Shown here: positions 34,322-44,009 of the stretch, piece by piece | Numbering within the stretch: the first letter of the stretch is position 1 | Layout: each line of letters begins with the position of its first letter | Assembly: GCA_030386295.1 (NCBI GenBank) | Contig: JANQAO010000003.1 | Coordinates: 391,907 to 455,906 of the forward strand | Length of the DNA stretch: 64,000 bases | Origin: Candidatus Persebacteraceae bacterium Df01 | GTDB lineage: Bacteria > Pseudomonadota > Gammaproteobacteria > Tethybacterales > Persebacteraceae | Direction of reading: 5' to 3' | The notes under the pieces: generated by a model | Seen by the model: the letters and a program-made list of their open reading frames with translations, nothing else | The model's database searches: none | Told to the model about the DNA's origin: nothing | Translations under genes and position numbers: made by a program

Positions 34322-35617
34322 ATGCAACAATCCAACCAGCTTTTTGAGCAGAGCCTTGAAGCCATTCCTGGTGGAGTTAATTCACCGGTGCGCGCATTTC
34401 AAGGAGTCGGAGGAACTCCTGTATTTATTGCCCGCGGTAAAGGTTCACGATTGTATGATGTTGACGACCGTGAATATGTTGATTATGTGTGCTCATGGGG
34501 GGCGATGATTGTTGGTCATGCGCACAAAGATGTCGTGGCGGCAGCGGCGGCAGCGGCGACAAGCGGCATTAGTTTTGGCGCACCAACAGAAATAGAATAT
34601 CGCTTTGCTGACACCATTCGCCGCGCAATGCCTTCAATAGAAATGGTGCGCGCTGTCAATTCCGGCACTGAAGCGACGATGAGTGCCATTCGTCTAGCGC
34701 GCGGTTATACCGGTCGTGATTTATTAATTAAATTTGCCGGCTGCTATCATGGTCACGCTGATTCGCTGCTGGTTGCCGCCGGTTCAGGTGTACTCACACA
34801 AGGACTACCTGCCTCGGAAGGCGTCCCCGCCGCCGCGGTCGCCGACACATTGGTACTTCCCTACAACGATGCTCAAGCCGTCACCGACGCTTTTCTCCAG
34901 TATGGCGAGCGCATCGCCACCGTAATAGTAGAACCTATCGCCGGCAACATGAATTTGGTGCGCGGCAATGATGATTTTTTACGCACATTGCGCCAGCAAA
35001 CCGAAAAATATGGCAGTGTGCTTATTTTTGACGAGGTGATGAGCGGTTTTCGTGTTGCCGCCGGTGGCGCCCAGCAGTTGCTTAATATTCGCCCCGACTT
35101 AACTTGTTTGGGTAAAGTCATTGGTGGCGGATTGGGCGTCGCAGCTTTTGGTGGGCGACAGGATATCATGCATACACTAGCGCCACTGGGCAGTGTGTAT
35201 CAAGCCGGTACGCTATCGGGCAATCCGGTAGCATTATCAGCAGGATTAGCAACGCTTGATATTGTGTTGCAGGAAGGATTTCACGACAACCTTCACGCTG
35301 CAACTGCTCGCCTAACAAAAGGACTTACTGATGCAGCCAATCAAAGTGACACACCTTTCTGTTGTGACCATATTGGAGGCATGTGGGGAATGTATTTTCG
35401 CTCTACCCCACCTCAAAATTTATCTGAGGCACAAGATGTTAACATGATATCATTTCGCCAATTTTTCCATCTTATGCTAAAAAAAGGATTTTATTTCGCT
35501 CCATCCTCTTATGAAGCCGGCTTTATCAGTGCCGCACACAATGATGCCGACATTCAATCCACACAAGATGCGGCGGCAGAAAGTTTTACTAAAATTAAAG
35601 AAACAAAAAAACAATGA
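34322..35617 (+). CDS. hemL: Glutamate-1-semialdehyde 2,1-aminomutase
   Basis: A 431-aa PLP enzyme forming 5-aminolevulinate for heme in the C5 pathway. Seen: PGGVNSPVRAF, NSGTEATMSAIRLARG, IFDEVMSGFR with D237, and Schiff-base lysine K265 in GKVIGGGLGVAAFGG. A seven-alanine run (73-79) comes from GCG/GCA repeats. Nine bases after thiE; the stop overlaps rmlB by ATGA. The thiE-hemL pairing is common; the join to sugar genes is not. Confidence 0.96.
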   Translation: MQQSNQLFEQSLEAIPGGVNSPVRAFQGVGGTPVFIARGKGSRLYDVDDREYVDYVCSWGAMIVGHAHKDVVAAAAAAATSGISFGAPTEIEYRFADTIRRAMPSIEMVRAVNSGTEATMSAIRLARGYTGRDLLIKFAGCYHGHADSLLVAAGSGVLTQGLPASEGVPAAAVADTLVLPYNDAQAVTDAFLQYGERIATVIVEPIAGNMNLVRGNDDFLRTLRQQTEKYGSVLIFDEVMSGFRVAAGGAQQLLNIRPDLTCLGKVIGGGLGVAAFGGRQDIMHTLAPLGSVYQAGTLSGNPVALSAGLATLDIVLQEGFHDNLHAATARLTKGLTDAANQSDTPFCCDHIGGMWGMYFRSTPPQNLSEAQDVNMISFRQFFHLMLKKGFYFAPSSYEAGFISAAHNDADIQSTQDAAAESFTKIKETKKQ

Positions 35618-36621
35618 GCACAATACTGGTTACTGGCGGTTGCGGTTTTATCGGCACCAATTTTATTCGTCATTGGTTAAATAATCACTCGGAAGATCGC
35701 GTTATTAATTTTGACTCTCTCACCTATGCCGGCAATCTTGAAAATCTAAGCGACGTCGCTGATAACCCACGTTATACATTTATCCACGCCGACATTGCCG
35801 ACATGAATTCCGTTATAACAACGCTGGAAAAACATAAGCCGGATGTTATTGTTAATTTTGCCGCTGAATCACACAACAGCCGTGCAATTGTAGATCCAGG
35901 TTCGTTTTTTCGTACCAATGTATTGGGGACACAAACGCTACTAGAAGCAGCTCGGCAGGCAAAAACGCCACGCTTTCACCATATTTCTACCTGCGAGGTG
36001 TTTGGCGATTTAGCGCTAGATTCAACGGACAAGTTTCAAGAAGATTATCCCTACCGTCCGCGTACACCTTATAACGCCTCCAAAGCCGGCGCTGACCACG
36101 CTGTGCGTGCTTATGTGGAAACTTTTAAATTACCGGCAACTATTTCCATTTGCGCTAACAATTATGGTCCCTATCAATTTCCGGAAAAATTAATTCCGCA
36201 CTTCTGCACTCGCCTGATGCGAGGCGAAAAAATGCCGCTGTACAAAAGCAGCTGCAACCGCCGCGAATGGCTGCACGTGTTGGACCACTGTCGGGCGGTG
36301 GAAAAAATCATTACCGCTGGTCAAATTGGTGAAACTTACAATATCGGTAGCGAAACCGAAATGGACATCGAAGAAGTTGCTGACCGTTTGTTAACCGCCT
36401 TTGGGTTTGATGATTCTTATAAAGAATATGTTCCCGACCGTCCCGGCCACGACCGCCGCTACCTGCTGGACAATATCAAAATTTGCCGTGAGCTGGGATG
36501 GGAAGCAACCATCGGTCTTGATGAGGGATTTGCCGATACCGTCGCCTGGTACCGTAGTAATGAGCAATGGTGGGCGCCGTTACTAGAGAAAATGGTGGTC
36601 AACGAAAGCAACTGGAAATGA
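35614..36621 (+). CDS. rmlB: dTDP-glucose 4,6-dehydratase family protein
   Basis: A 335-aa extended SDR. Seen: VTGGCGFIGTNFIRHW, YAGNLENL, NFAAESH, Y153-x3-K157 (YNASK), NNYGPYQFPEKLIP and NRREWLHVLDHC. In the active site the usual STDEVYGD is STCEVFGD, so the acid Asp is C127, and HVDRSI is HNSRAI. A subgroup with STCEVYGD exists as I recall, so this may be a known variant with the same reaction or a shifted one. Product would be dTDP-4-keto-6-deoxyglucose. Overlaps hemL and rmlA by 4 bp. Confidence 0.85.
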   Translation: MSTILVTGGCGFIGTNFIRHWLNNHSEDRVINFDSLTYAGNLENLSDVADNPRYTFIHADIADMNSVITTLEKHKPDVIVNFAAESHNSRAIVDPGSFFRTNVLGTQTLLEAARQAKTPRFHHISTCEVFGDLALDSTDKFQEDYPYRPRTPYNASKAGADHAVRAYVETFKLPATISICANNYGPYQFPEKLIPHFCTRLMRGEKMPLYKSSCNRREWLHVLDHCRAVEKIITAGQIGETYNIGSETEMDIEEVADRLLTAFGFDDSYKEYVPDRPGHDRRYLLDNIKICRELGWEATIGLDEGFADTVAWYRSNEQWWAPLLEKMVVNESNWK

Positions 36622-37493
36622 CGGCGCGGCGCGGCATCTTGCTGGCCGGCGGCGCCAACACACGACTCTATCCGGCAACACTGGCAACACCCAAATCGCT
36701 GTTGCCTGTCTATGATAAGCCGCTAATTTATTATTCGCTATCCGTGCTCATGCTCGCCGGCATCCGCGACATTTTAGTCATTACCACACCACAAACACAA
36801 GATGCTCACCGCCGCTTGTTCGGTGATGGCAAACGCTGGGGCATGCAATTTTCATATATAGTACAAGACGAGCCGCGCGGCATTGCTGATGCATTTATTA
36901 TCGGCGCTGATTTTGTGGACGGTGCTCCTAGCGCACTCGTACTAGCCGACAACATCTACTATGGCGCCGGCTTGGCTGGACAATTAATAGCAGCTTCAAA
37001 TACGAAAGCTGGTGCCACTGTGTTTGCCTGCCATGTCCCGAGCCCCGAGCGTTTTGGTGTAGTAGAATTTAATAATGCGGGTCAGGCAATATCGTTGGAA
37101 GAAAAACCGGAAAAACCGAAATCTTCATACGCCATTACTGGGTGTTATTTTTATGATGAGTCGGTTTGTGATGTTGCCGCTAATCTCAAGCCTTCAGCGC
37201 GCGGCGAACTAGAAATCACCGATTTAAACAGAATATATCTGCAACGGAACACTCTCAATGTGCAAACTTTGGGACGCGGTATGGCGTGGTTTGATACCGG
37301 TACCCCAGACAGTCTAGCAGCTGCAGCGGATTTTGTACGTGTAGTACAAAACCAGCAAAACCTAATGATTGCTTGCCCTGAAGAAGTCGCTTGGCGCAAC
37401 GGCTGGATGGATAATAGTATGCTGACTGCATGTACTGATGATTTAAAAAAAACGCCTTATGGATGTTATCTACGTACAATACTTTCTTCATAA
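36618..37493 (+). CDS. rmlA: Glucose-1-phosphate thymidylyltransferase family protein
   Basis: A 291-aa nucleotidyltransferase that makes dTDP-glucose. Seen: GILLAGGANTRLYPATLATPKSLLPVYDKPLIYY (read in parts; GGxxTRL signature with AN instead of SG), VQDEPRGIADAF, LADNIYYG and AWFDTGTPDSL. Start ATG at 36618 overlaps the rmlB stop; the longer frame to 36567 runs inside rmlB. Works before RmlB. Confidence 0.88.
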   Translation: MTARRGILLAGGANTRLYPATLATPKSLLPVYDKPLIYYSLSVLMLAGIRDILVITTPQTQDAHRRLFGDGKRWGMQFSYIVQDEPRGIADAFIIGADFVDGAPSALVLADNIYYGAGLAGQLIAASNTKAGATVFACHVPSPERFGVVEFNNAGQAISLEEKPEKPKSSYAITGCYFYDESVCDVAANLKPSARGELEITDLNRIYLQRNTLNVQTLGRGMAWFDTGTPDSLAAAADFVRVVQNQQNLMIACPEEVAWRNGWMDNSMLTACTDDLKKTPYGCYLRTILSS

Positions 37494-37673
37494 AACTACT
37501 GCCCTACCCAACCTGCCTTTTCCGACAAATTAAGTTAAACTATCCAGTATTATAAGAAATATTACTATGCAAAAAATGCATAAACAAGCTACTATAATAA
37601 TTGATGGTTACCGATTTTTATGGGATGTAAACTGAATATTAACAGGCAACGTTACGCCGGATAACGAACAATC

Positions 37674-38078
37674 ATGCAACCCACCATTGTGCAACTACGT
37701 CACATTGCCGATTCTCGCGGCACGGTGACTTTTATAGAAAGTGAACGAGATATTCCTTTTGTCGTCAAGCGAGCGTATTGGCTGGACAATCTTTCACCAG
37801 AGCAAGCCCGCGGCTTTCATGCCCACCAAAATTTACGGCAAGTCGCTTTCTGCCTACGTGGTAACTGTGAAATGGCATTAGATAATGGTCATGAGCGACA
37901 GACTATTTTATTGGATACGCCAACACGAGGGGTATTGATAGACAAAATGATTTGGCATGAGATGCGGTTTATGGATAATGCTTTACTATTAACATTTGCT
38001 AGCGATTATTATGATGAAGCTGATTACATTCGTAGCTATGATATTTTTCTAGAGATCATCACCAGAAAAAATCAATAA
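37674..38078 (+). CDS. FdtA/QdtA-like dTDP-4-keto-6-deoxyglucose ketoisomerase (WxcM-like cupin)
   Basis: A 134-aa cupin. VKRAYWLDN, GFHAHQNLRQVAFCLRG, RGVLIDKMIWHEM and the ending YYDEADYIRSYDIFL match FdtA. H49 and H51 sit at the residue numbers I recall for the catalytic histidines of FdtA. The enzyme would move the keto group from C4 to C3, on the way to 3-amino-3,6-dideoxyhexoses. The aminotransferase (FdtB) and acetyltransferase expected next are missing here. It follows rmlA after a 180-bp gap. Confidence 0.82.
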   Translation: MQPTIVQLRHIADSRGTVTFIESERDIPFVVKRAYWLDNLSPEQARGFHAHQNLRQVAFCLRGNCEMALDNGHERQTILLDTPTRGVLIDKMIWHEMRFMDNALLLTFASDYYDEADYIRSYDIFLEIITRKNQ

Positions 38079-38173
38079 CCTGTATTAAAAATTCGATTGA
38101 GTCAGCAAATGAGCACAATTAAATTAATGTTTCACTCTAAAAATGCTAGGTTACCTTACGACACTTCGCTAAC

Positions 38174-38565
38174 TTGCAAGAAATCGACCCGTATATGTGG
38201 TGGACGAAATACACCAAAATTGAGCCACTCCGCTTCCTCTTTGCAGGCGGCATCAATACTGTTTTTCCCTATTTAATCTATCTACTGGCACTGGTAGCGG
38301 CCAGTCCCAAGTGGCATATACTATTTTTTTCGTTATCGGCATCGGCATCGTATTTTTTGCACTTAAAAATAACCTTTCGAGCCGACCATACATGATGCAA
38401 ATAGCGCATATCCACTTGTCTACGCCGTACAATATCTAATTAGGCTATTCAATTGAAAATAACACTAGTTGCCGGTATTATTGGGGAACGGGTTCCGTTA
38501 TTTATTTTTTCCGTCAATGTCCCGCTAGCTTTTTAATGTCTCGATATATTTTACGACGTTTGTAA
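38174..38565 (+). pseudogene. gtrA-family flippase, broken by frameshifts
   Basis: The first 73 codons (TTG 38174 or ATG 38195) read RFLFAGGINTVFPYLIYLL, two membrane helices, then YFLHLKITFRADHT and stop, as in the first half of GtrA. The second half continues in other frames: NSAYPLVYAVQYLIRLFN, then ITLVAGIIGERVPLFIF, NVPLAF and, after one more shift in a T-run (38530s), LMSRYILRRL and stop at 38563-38565. That is a normal GtrA ending. At least three shifts are needed, so the gene is dead or badly sequenced. GtrA proteins flip undecaprenyl-linked sugars. Confidence 0.72.
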
Positions 38566-38591
38566 CTTTAGTCGCAAAATATATCTCGCGA

Positions 38592-41219
38592 TTAATCCCC
38601 CACTGATGTTGACGAATTAACGTTTTGATTCACATTGCTTTCTACTTGCTTCATTACAGTATCCTCTTTCGCAGGCGTTGATGACGGCAAAGCAGATGAT
38701 TGAGGCAGCTCTTTTACATTGTGAGTGATTTTTACAGGCTCCTTCGCGGTACCAGAACTTTCTATCATTTGTAAAGATACCGCCGGTGAGGCGCCGCCCC
38801 TACTTTCATTCGGTGTCGAAAATGCCTCATCCGACGTTTTGATTACTTCGGACTTAGCTTTTTTGACTACAGACGTGCGATTTGACGGTTCTGCCAATTT
38901 TTTCGGTGGTACCGCTACAGCTGCCTTCTCTCGTTTATTTTCTTCCCCGCTCGTAGGTAGTTGCGATTTATCAACATCATCTTCAGGCTCAAACCACACT
39001 TTTTCAGTTCCTTTGTCGGAAGCTCCTACTTTTGGAGTTTCTTTACTCGTGATTTTTGACCGCATCGTTTTATCAGAATTAGCCGCACCTTTCTTAGCAG
39101 TAGCAACTGGCTTGGTAGTTGTTTCAACTTTTACATCTTCGGCAGCACCGACAACAACAGGGGTGATTTTCTCTTTATCAACCTCCGGCTTCTTGGCAAC
39201 ATTAACATTATTAGTAACGTTACTTTCTTTTTTAGCAACAATTTCTGTCGTTGCTTTTTTGGCAATATCAGTGATCACTGAATCAGCTTTCTCCTCCGTA
39301 ATCGTCGCAACAGTTGAAGCAGTATTGCGACGCGTTGATGAACGGCGACTACGCCTTTTTTCAGGTGACTTTTCACTCGTTGGGGCAGCAGCTGTTTTTT
39401 GAGAACCCATACCAGTAGAAGAATCTTTTCGCCCCTGCTTGCTGGCGGCAACATTTTTATTATTTGACCGAGTGTTTTTTCCATTGCTGTTAGTCGCTGA
39501 CCGTTTTGTAGAGGTGTTTTTTTCTGTCTTCCAAGCAGAATCGTTAACCACCAACTTTTTCTTTTCTCCGCCAGCGCTGAATAACTTCTTGCACAGTTTA
39601 GTAAAAAAGCCGTCATCTTTTGCACTCGGAGCGCGTGTTTCCGGCATGACGGTATTGATTAGCGGCTTAGTTAATTTTGAACCCCCGCGCGCAAGCAACC
39701 GTTCATGTGCGGCATCAGCATAATCCGTTCCTGTAGCAGTGTCAGATTTATAACTATCCGTTAAACGTCGGTTGTCGCGAATCGAACGAATGTTGAAATC
39801 TGGTGCATACATCTGCTCCGATGGTGCAATAATAATTTCACAGTTACTTTCATCTTCCAATCTACGCAAATCCACCCGCTTTTCATTGAGTAAGTATATG
39901 GCAGTATCTTCCGGCGCTCGAACTACTGCAGCGCTCACTTCATTTTTTTGAGTAGTCGCACGAATCTGCCGCAATAGCCGCAAGGCAAATGCTTCTGGGC
40001 GCCATTGTCTACCAGTACCTTGGCAAGCTTTACAAGGCAAATTTTGTGTGGCCTCGACCGGTCGTGACAACCGCTGACGAGAAATTTCCATCAATCCAAA
40101 ACGTGATAGTGATGTCCATTGAACGCGAGCTCGATCCTTGCGTAACAGCTCGGCAAGATAATTGCCTAACTTAGTGCGATTTTTCTCGTTCACCATATCA
40201 ATAAAGTCCACAACAATTAGCCCAGCTAAATCACGCAACCGCAAGTGTAAGGCAATCGTTTCCGCTGCCTCCATATTGGAGCGCAACGCTGTTTCTTCAA
40301 TATCACTACTCGTACGCATCTGCGCCGAGTTAACGTCAATTGCCACCAGTGCCTCGGTACTGTCAAACACCACTACGGCACCAGACGAGGTACGAACTTT
40401 TCGCTCGTGTATTTCGTCAATCTGTTTTTCCACTTCTTCCGGCACCATTGTGCCGTTGCCGTCGTGACAGTACAAATTGTCGGCGCCGCCGACACTCAAT
40501 AAAGACAAAAATCGTTTTAATTCATTGTAATCGTCTGGGCTGTCACAATGAATTTCATCTTTGTCTGGACTAAAATAATCACGTACCGTACGCAATAGCA
40601 AATTGTTTTCCCGGTAAATCAAAATTGGTTTGTCATTTGCCGCAGCAGCCTGTTCAATCGCACCCCACAACTTAAGCAAATATGATTCCAAATCCCAACG
40701 TAATTCTTCAACGCCGCGTTCTTGTCCGGCACTGCGCAAAATAACACTCATACCTTCTGGCAAATCTAGCGATTTAAAAGCTTCCAACGCTTTCTTTCGC
40801 TCCTGCTGATCAACTTGCTTAGACACCAACATCCGTGCTTCGCGGTTGGGACGCAATACCAAATAGCTACCAGCCAGCGTAATATAAGTGGTTAGACCAG
40901 ATCCCTTACCACTAACATGGTCTTTTTTGATTTGCACCAAGATGCTATCACCTTCAACAACCTTATTTTTGCCGCCGCTAGCTCCCAGTAAATTAGGTGC
41001 AATATGTTTGAAAGGCAAAAAGCCTTCTTTTTCTTCACCAAAATCAACAAAAACAGCATCAAGGCTTTCCTCAACACGGGTAACTACACCTTTGTAAATA
41101 TCCCCTTTTTTGTTTTCGCTACCGGCAATATCTTGCTCAAATCCAGTTAACTTGCCTTTTTCGGTAATAATAATACGGTTTTCTTCCGCCTGGCGGGTAT
41201 TGATGTATATTTGTTTCAT
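38592..41219 (-). CDS. rne: Ribonuclease E/G
   Basis: An 875-aa endoribonuclease of RNA decay and rRNA/tRNA processing. N-terminal half: S1 domain (KGDIYKGVVTRVEESLDAVFVDFG region), RNase H-like and DNase I-like parts with metal Asps in VAIDVNSA and LIVVDFIDM, and the zinc link PCKACQGTG joining the dimer. From about residue 520 the chain is disordered, Ser/Thr/Lys-rich with an Arg cluster (EKRRSRRSSTRRN), the place of degradosome and RNA binding in E. coli. Start at 41219 gives the standard MKQIYINTR opening. Divergent from rluC as in E. coli, with a 275-bp spacer between them. Confidence 0.95.
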   Translation of the reverse strand: MKQIYINTRQAEENRIIITEKGKLTGFEQDIAGSENKKGDIYKGVVTRVEESLDAVFVDFGEEKEGFLPFKHIAPNLLGASGGKNKVVEGDSILVQIKKDHVSGKGSGLTTYITLAGSYLVLRPNREARMLVSKQVDQQERKKALEAFKSLDLPEGMSVILRSAGQERGVEELRWDLESYLLKLWGAIEQAAAANDKPILIYRENNLLLRTVRDYFSPDKDEIHCDSPDDYNELKRFLSLLSVGGADNLYCHDGNGTMVPEEVEKQIDEIHERKVRTSSGAVVVFDSTEALVAIDVNSAQMRTSSDIEETALRSNMEAAETIALHLRLRDLAGLIVVDFIDMVNEKNRTKLGNYLAELLRKDRARVQWTSLSRFGLMEISRQRLSRPVEATQNLPCKACQGTGRQWRPEAFALRLLRQIRATTQKNEVSAAVVRAPEDTAIYLLNEKRVDLRRLEDESNCEIIIAPSEQMYAPDFNIRSIRDNRRLTDSYKSDTATGTDYADAAHERLLARGGSKLTKPLINTVMPETRAPSAKDDGFFTKLCKKLFSAGGEKKKLVVNDSAWKTEKNTSTKRSATNSNGKNTRSNNKNVAASKQGRKDSSTGMGSQKTAAAPTSEKSPEKRRSRRSSTRRNTASTVATITEEKADSVITDIAKKATTEIVAKKESNVTNNVNVAKKPEVDKEKITPVVVGAAEDVKVETTTKPVATAKKGAANSDKTMRSKITSKETPKVGASDKGTEKVWFEPEDDVDKSQLPTSGEENKREKAAVAVPPKKLAEPSNRTSVVKKAKSEVIKTSDEAFSTPNESRGGASPAVSLQMIESSGTAKEPVKITHNVKELPQSSALPSSTPAKEDTVMKQVESNVNQNVNSSTSVGD

Positions 41220-41494
41220 GAATGGAATTCTTTCCTGCCGCAAGCGCGACCGCCGGTTTGCATGACACAACAAGAATGGTCAACAAACGCAATATTTTGT
41301 GCAAATTTTTATTCATCATTTCAGGCGAGCGGTCAAAACCGCTTTTGGGCATAATTCTACCGCTTTTGGCAACACGGTGAGCGGCTTAAACCGTATGACT
41401 GCAACGCAGTCTGAGCGCAAATGAACGTCTAAAAAATATTCTCCCGCGCATCACGCTCCAACATTTATGGATTATAAGATAAACTGTGTTTGCA

Positions 41495-42430
41495 ATGCAA
41501 AAAGAAATTGCACCGCCCATGCCACTCACGCAAGCCAAGGTAGTCGGGACCGATTATGACGGTCAACGACTAGATAATTACTTAGCGCGCGAAATGAAGG
41601 GCGCACCACGCCGGTTAATTTACCGGATTATTCGCACTGGGCAGGTACGTATTAACAGCCGCCGTGCCGAACATTGTACCCGCTTACAAACGGGCGATGT
41701 GTTGCGCATTCCCGACAATATCCGAACTTATTTTTCCACAGCCCAAGCCGCTCCGCTGGCGTTACCCGTACTATTTGAAGACGGCGCCCTACTAGCCGTT
41801 AATAAACCTTCCGGACTGGCCGTGCACGGTGGCAGCGGACTATCACACGGCGTCATTGAGCGCCTACGAGCAACACACAGCGGACGTTTCTTGGAACTAG
41901 TACACCGCATTGACAAAGGCACTTCTGGCGTGCTGTTGCTAGCAAAAAAAAACTCAGCCTTGCGGTCTTTGCACGCTGCATGGCGAGCACGGCAAGTAAA
42001 AAAACGTTATAACCTCATGGTTTTTGGACAGTGGCAGCCGCAAGCGGCAACTATCACGCTGGCGATTAAACGCACCGCCGGAGACATCGGCAGCCGCGTC
42101 GCCGATGACGGGCGAGAGGCAATAACCCGTACTTCCCTGCTACGCCAATATAGCAATGCCGCATTACTTCAAGCCGATATCAGCACCGGTCGCACTCACC
42201 AATTGAGAGTACATTTGGCCGCCGTTGGTTTGCCCATTATTGGTGACGACAAATATGGCGACTTCGCTGCCAATCGCCAAATCAAAAAAAAATTCGCCCG
42301 CCTTTACTTACATGCGTCAGAATTATCATTTTGCCACCCACTAACATCAGAAGCAGTACGCATTTGCGCCCCCTGCCCACCTGATTTTACGCACCTGCAA
42401 AATCAACTGAAAAAACGTGAATTTAATTAA
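41495..42430 (+). CDS. rluC: 23S rRNA pseudouridine synthase C
   Basis: A 311-aa RluA-family enzyme modifying U955, U2504 and U2580 (E. coli numbering). Seen: N-terminal S4 domain (QRLDNYLAREM, GQVRINSRRA), catalytic D in VHRIDKGTSGVLLLAKK and STGRTHQLRVHLA. The ATG at 41495 is preferred to the GTG at 41486. Overlaps murJ by 14 bp. Confidence 0.92.
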   Translation: MQKEIAPPMPLTQAKVVGTDYDGQRLDNYLAREMKGAPRRLIYRIIRTGQVRINSRRAEHCTRLQTGDVLRIPDNIRTYFSTAQAAPLALPVLFEDGALLAVNKPSGLAVHGGSGLSHGVIERLRATHSGRFLELVHRIDKGTSGVLLLAKKNSALRSLHAAWRARQVKKRYNLMVFGQWQPQAATITLAIKRTAGDIGSRVADDGREAITRTSLLRQYSNAALLQADISTGRTHQLRVHLAAVGLPIIGDDKYGDFAANRQIKKKFARLYLHASELSFCHPLTSEAVRICAPCPPDFTHLQNQLKKREFN

Positions 42431-43955
42431 GGCCTTTGTAACCGTTAGCGGTTTTACCTTGATATCACGAATATTAGGATTAATCCGTGATATCGTAACC
42501 GCCACAATATTTGGTGCGGGACCAATCATGGACGCTTTTTTTGCCGCCTTTCGTTTACCTAATACTCTTCGTCGTTTTACCGCTGAAGGCGCACTCACAC
42601 AAGCGGCGATCCCTGTATACAAAGAAGCACAAAATGAAAATCCACGCGCGGCGGCACTGTTTGCTGGCGAACTCATCTGGGCTCTTATTATTTTCCTTGC
42701 GGCATTGACATTATTGGTTGTCATCACTGCACCGCAAGTCATTACTACGCTAGCGCCCGGTTTAGAAGATCCTGAACTAGCGGCAGTTTTGTTAAAAATC
42801 GCCTTCCCTTATATTGTTTTTATTTCTACCGTTGCTATGTTGGCTGTGATGCTCAACGCCAACGGATATTTTGCCGCGCCTGCCGCCGCGCCGATATTGC
42901 TCAACACATCTCTTATCGCCGCCGCCCTATGGGGGGCACCTTTATTTCCCGAACCAGTAATAGCACTGGCTTGGGGTGTTTTTGCTGGTGGATTATTGCA
43001 GTTACTGCTTGTTGCCTTTGCCGTGCGGCGCACTGGCCTACGGCTTGCGGGGCGACCTCATTTTCCACCAACGACACGGGTTCGTAGAGCGTTAAAATTA
43101 ATGTTGCAAGGTGCTTTGGGGGCAGGTGCCACACAAATCAATTTGCTAATTAATCTATTAATCGCCTCTTTACTACCCGCCGGTAGCATTTCGTGGCTGT
43201 ACTACGCCGACCGACTAATGGAACTACCCGCCGGTCTACTTGGTGCGGCATTAGCAACGGTGATACTGCCAGCACTTTCTAGTTATGCTGCTGATGAAAA
43301 AAAAAGCTGCGCTATTATTGACGGCACATTACGGCTAACACTGGCACTAGCTGCCCCTGCCGCTGTCGGCATGGCTTTGCTGGCTGTACCGGTAGTTAAT
43401 GTGCTTTTTTTGCATGGTGCCTTTTCCACTACCGATGCGGCTATGACAGCGCAAGCTGTCGTCGCTTACAGTATCGGCGTTGTTGGACTGGTAGCAATAC
43501 GACCATTGGCGGCAGCTTTTTTTTCCCGTCAAGATGCCGCAACGCCGGCCAAAACAGCCCTGTTAATGCTCGTCCTCACACAAGGAATGAATGCGGTGCT
43601 CATTTTTGGACTAAATTGGAACCACTCTGGTTTGGCATTGTCTATTAGCCTAGGTGCCTGCTTAAATGCTACCGCTTTGTGGTATCTGTTGAAACGCCGC
43701 AAGTGGCATGTGCCACTACCAGGATGGAGGCGATTTTTCGTGGTTTTAGCCGTATCACTGTCAGCAATGGCCGCTTTACTTTGGCTGCTGTTACCGACAG
43801 AAGATTTTTGGCGTAATGCCGCTTTACCGGTTCGCCTATCCACGTTGGCAGGCATGGTAATCAGTGCCGCCGGAATTTATTTAGTCTCGTTGCATCTGGG
43901 TGGCGTGCGGTTGATTAATGTTTATCGTGCTCTGCACGTCAATGGCAATTCGTAA
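42417..43955 (+). CDS. murJ: Lipid II flippase
   Basis: A 512-aa inner-membrane protein of the MOP superfamily with about 14 helices. Seen: FTLISRILGLIRDIVTATIFG, AFRLPNTLRRFTAEGALTQA, and DRLMELPAGLLGAALATVILP (read in parts). Moves lipid II across the membrane for wall synthesis. GTG start inside the end of rluC. The window's other wall genes (glmM, amgK, murU, ampG) are not linked to it. Confidence 0.95.
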   Translation: MNLIKAFVTVSGFTLISRILGLIRDIVTATIFGAGPIMDAFFAAFRLPNTLRRFTAEGALTQAAIPVYKEAQNENPRAAALFAGELIWALIIFLAALTLLVVITAPQVITTLAPGLEDPELAAVLLKIAFPYIVFISTVAMLAVMLNANGYFAAPAAAPILLNTSLIAAALWGAPLFPEPVIALAWGVFAGGLLQLLLVAFAVRRTGLRLAGRPHFPPTTRVRRALKLMLQGALGAGATQINLLINLLIASLLPAGSISWLYYADRLMELPAGLLGAALATVILPALSSYAADEKKSCAIIDGTLRLTLALAAPAAVGMALLAVPVVNVLFLHGAFSTTDAAMTAQAVVAYSIGVVGLVAIRPLAAAFFSRQDAATPAKTALLMLVLTQGMNAVLIFGLNWNHSGLALSISLGACLNATALWYLLKRRKWHVPLPGWRRFFVVLAVSLSAMAALLWLLLPTEDFWRNAALPVRLSTLAGMVISAAGIYLVSLHLGGVRLINVYRALHVNGNS

Positions 43956-44009
43956 CACCCTCCAAACTCTGACACGTCTGGAAAGTGTAAAATAAGGGCT
44001 TTGCAACTT

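Noticed and set aside
34533..34565. GCG/GCA run in hemL as a hypervariable repeat
   Set aside because: Only a short alanine run in a conserved helix; no sign of slippage or frame change.
38725..39402. 225-codon plus-strand frame opposite the rne tail
   Set aside because: Antisense to the Ser/Thr/Lys-rich disordered region of RNase E; Val/Ser/Thr/Phe-rich composition is what the complementary strand of such DNA gives.
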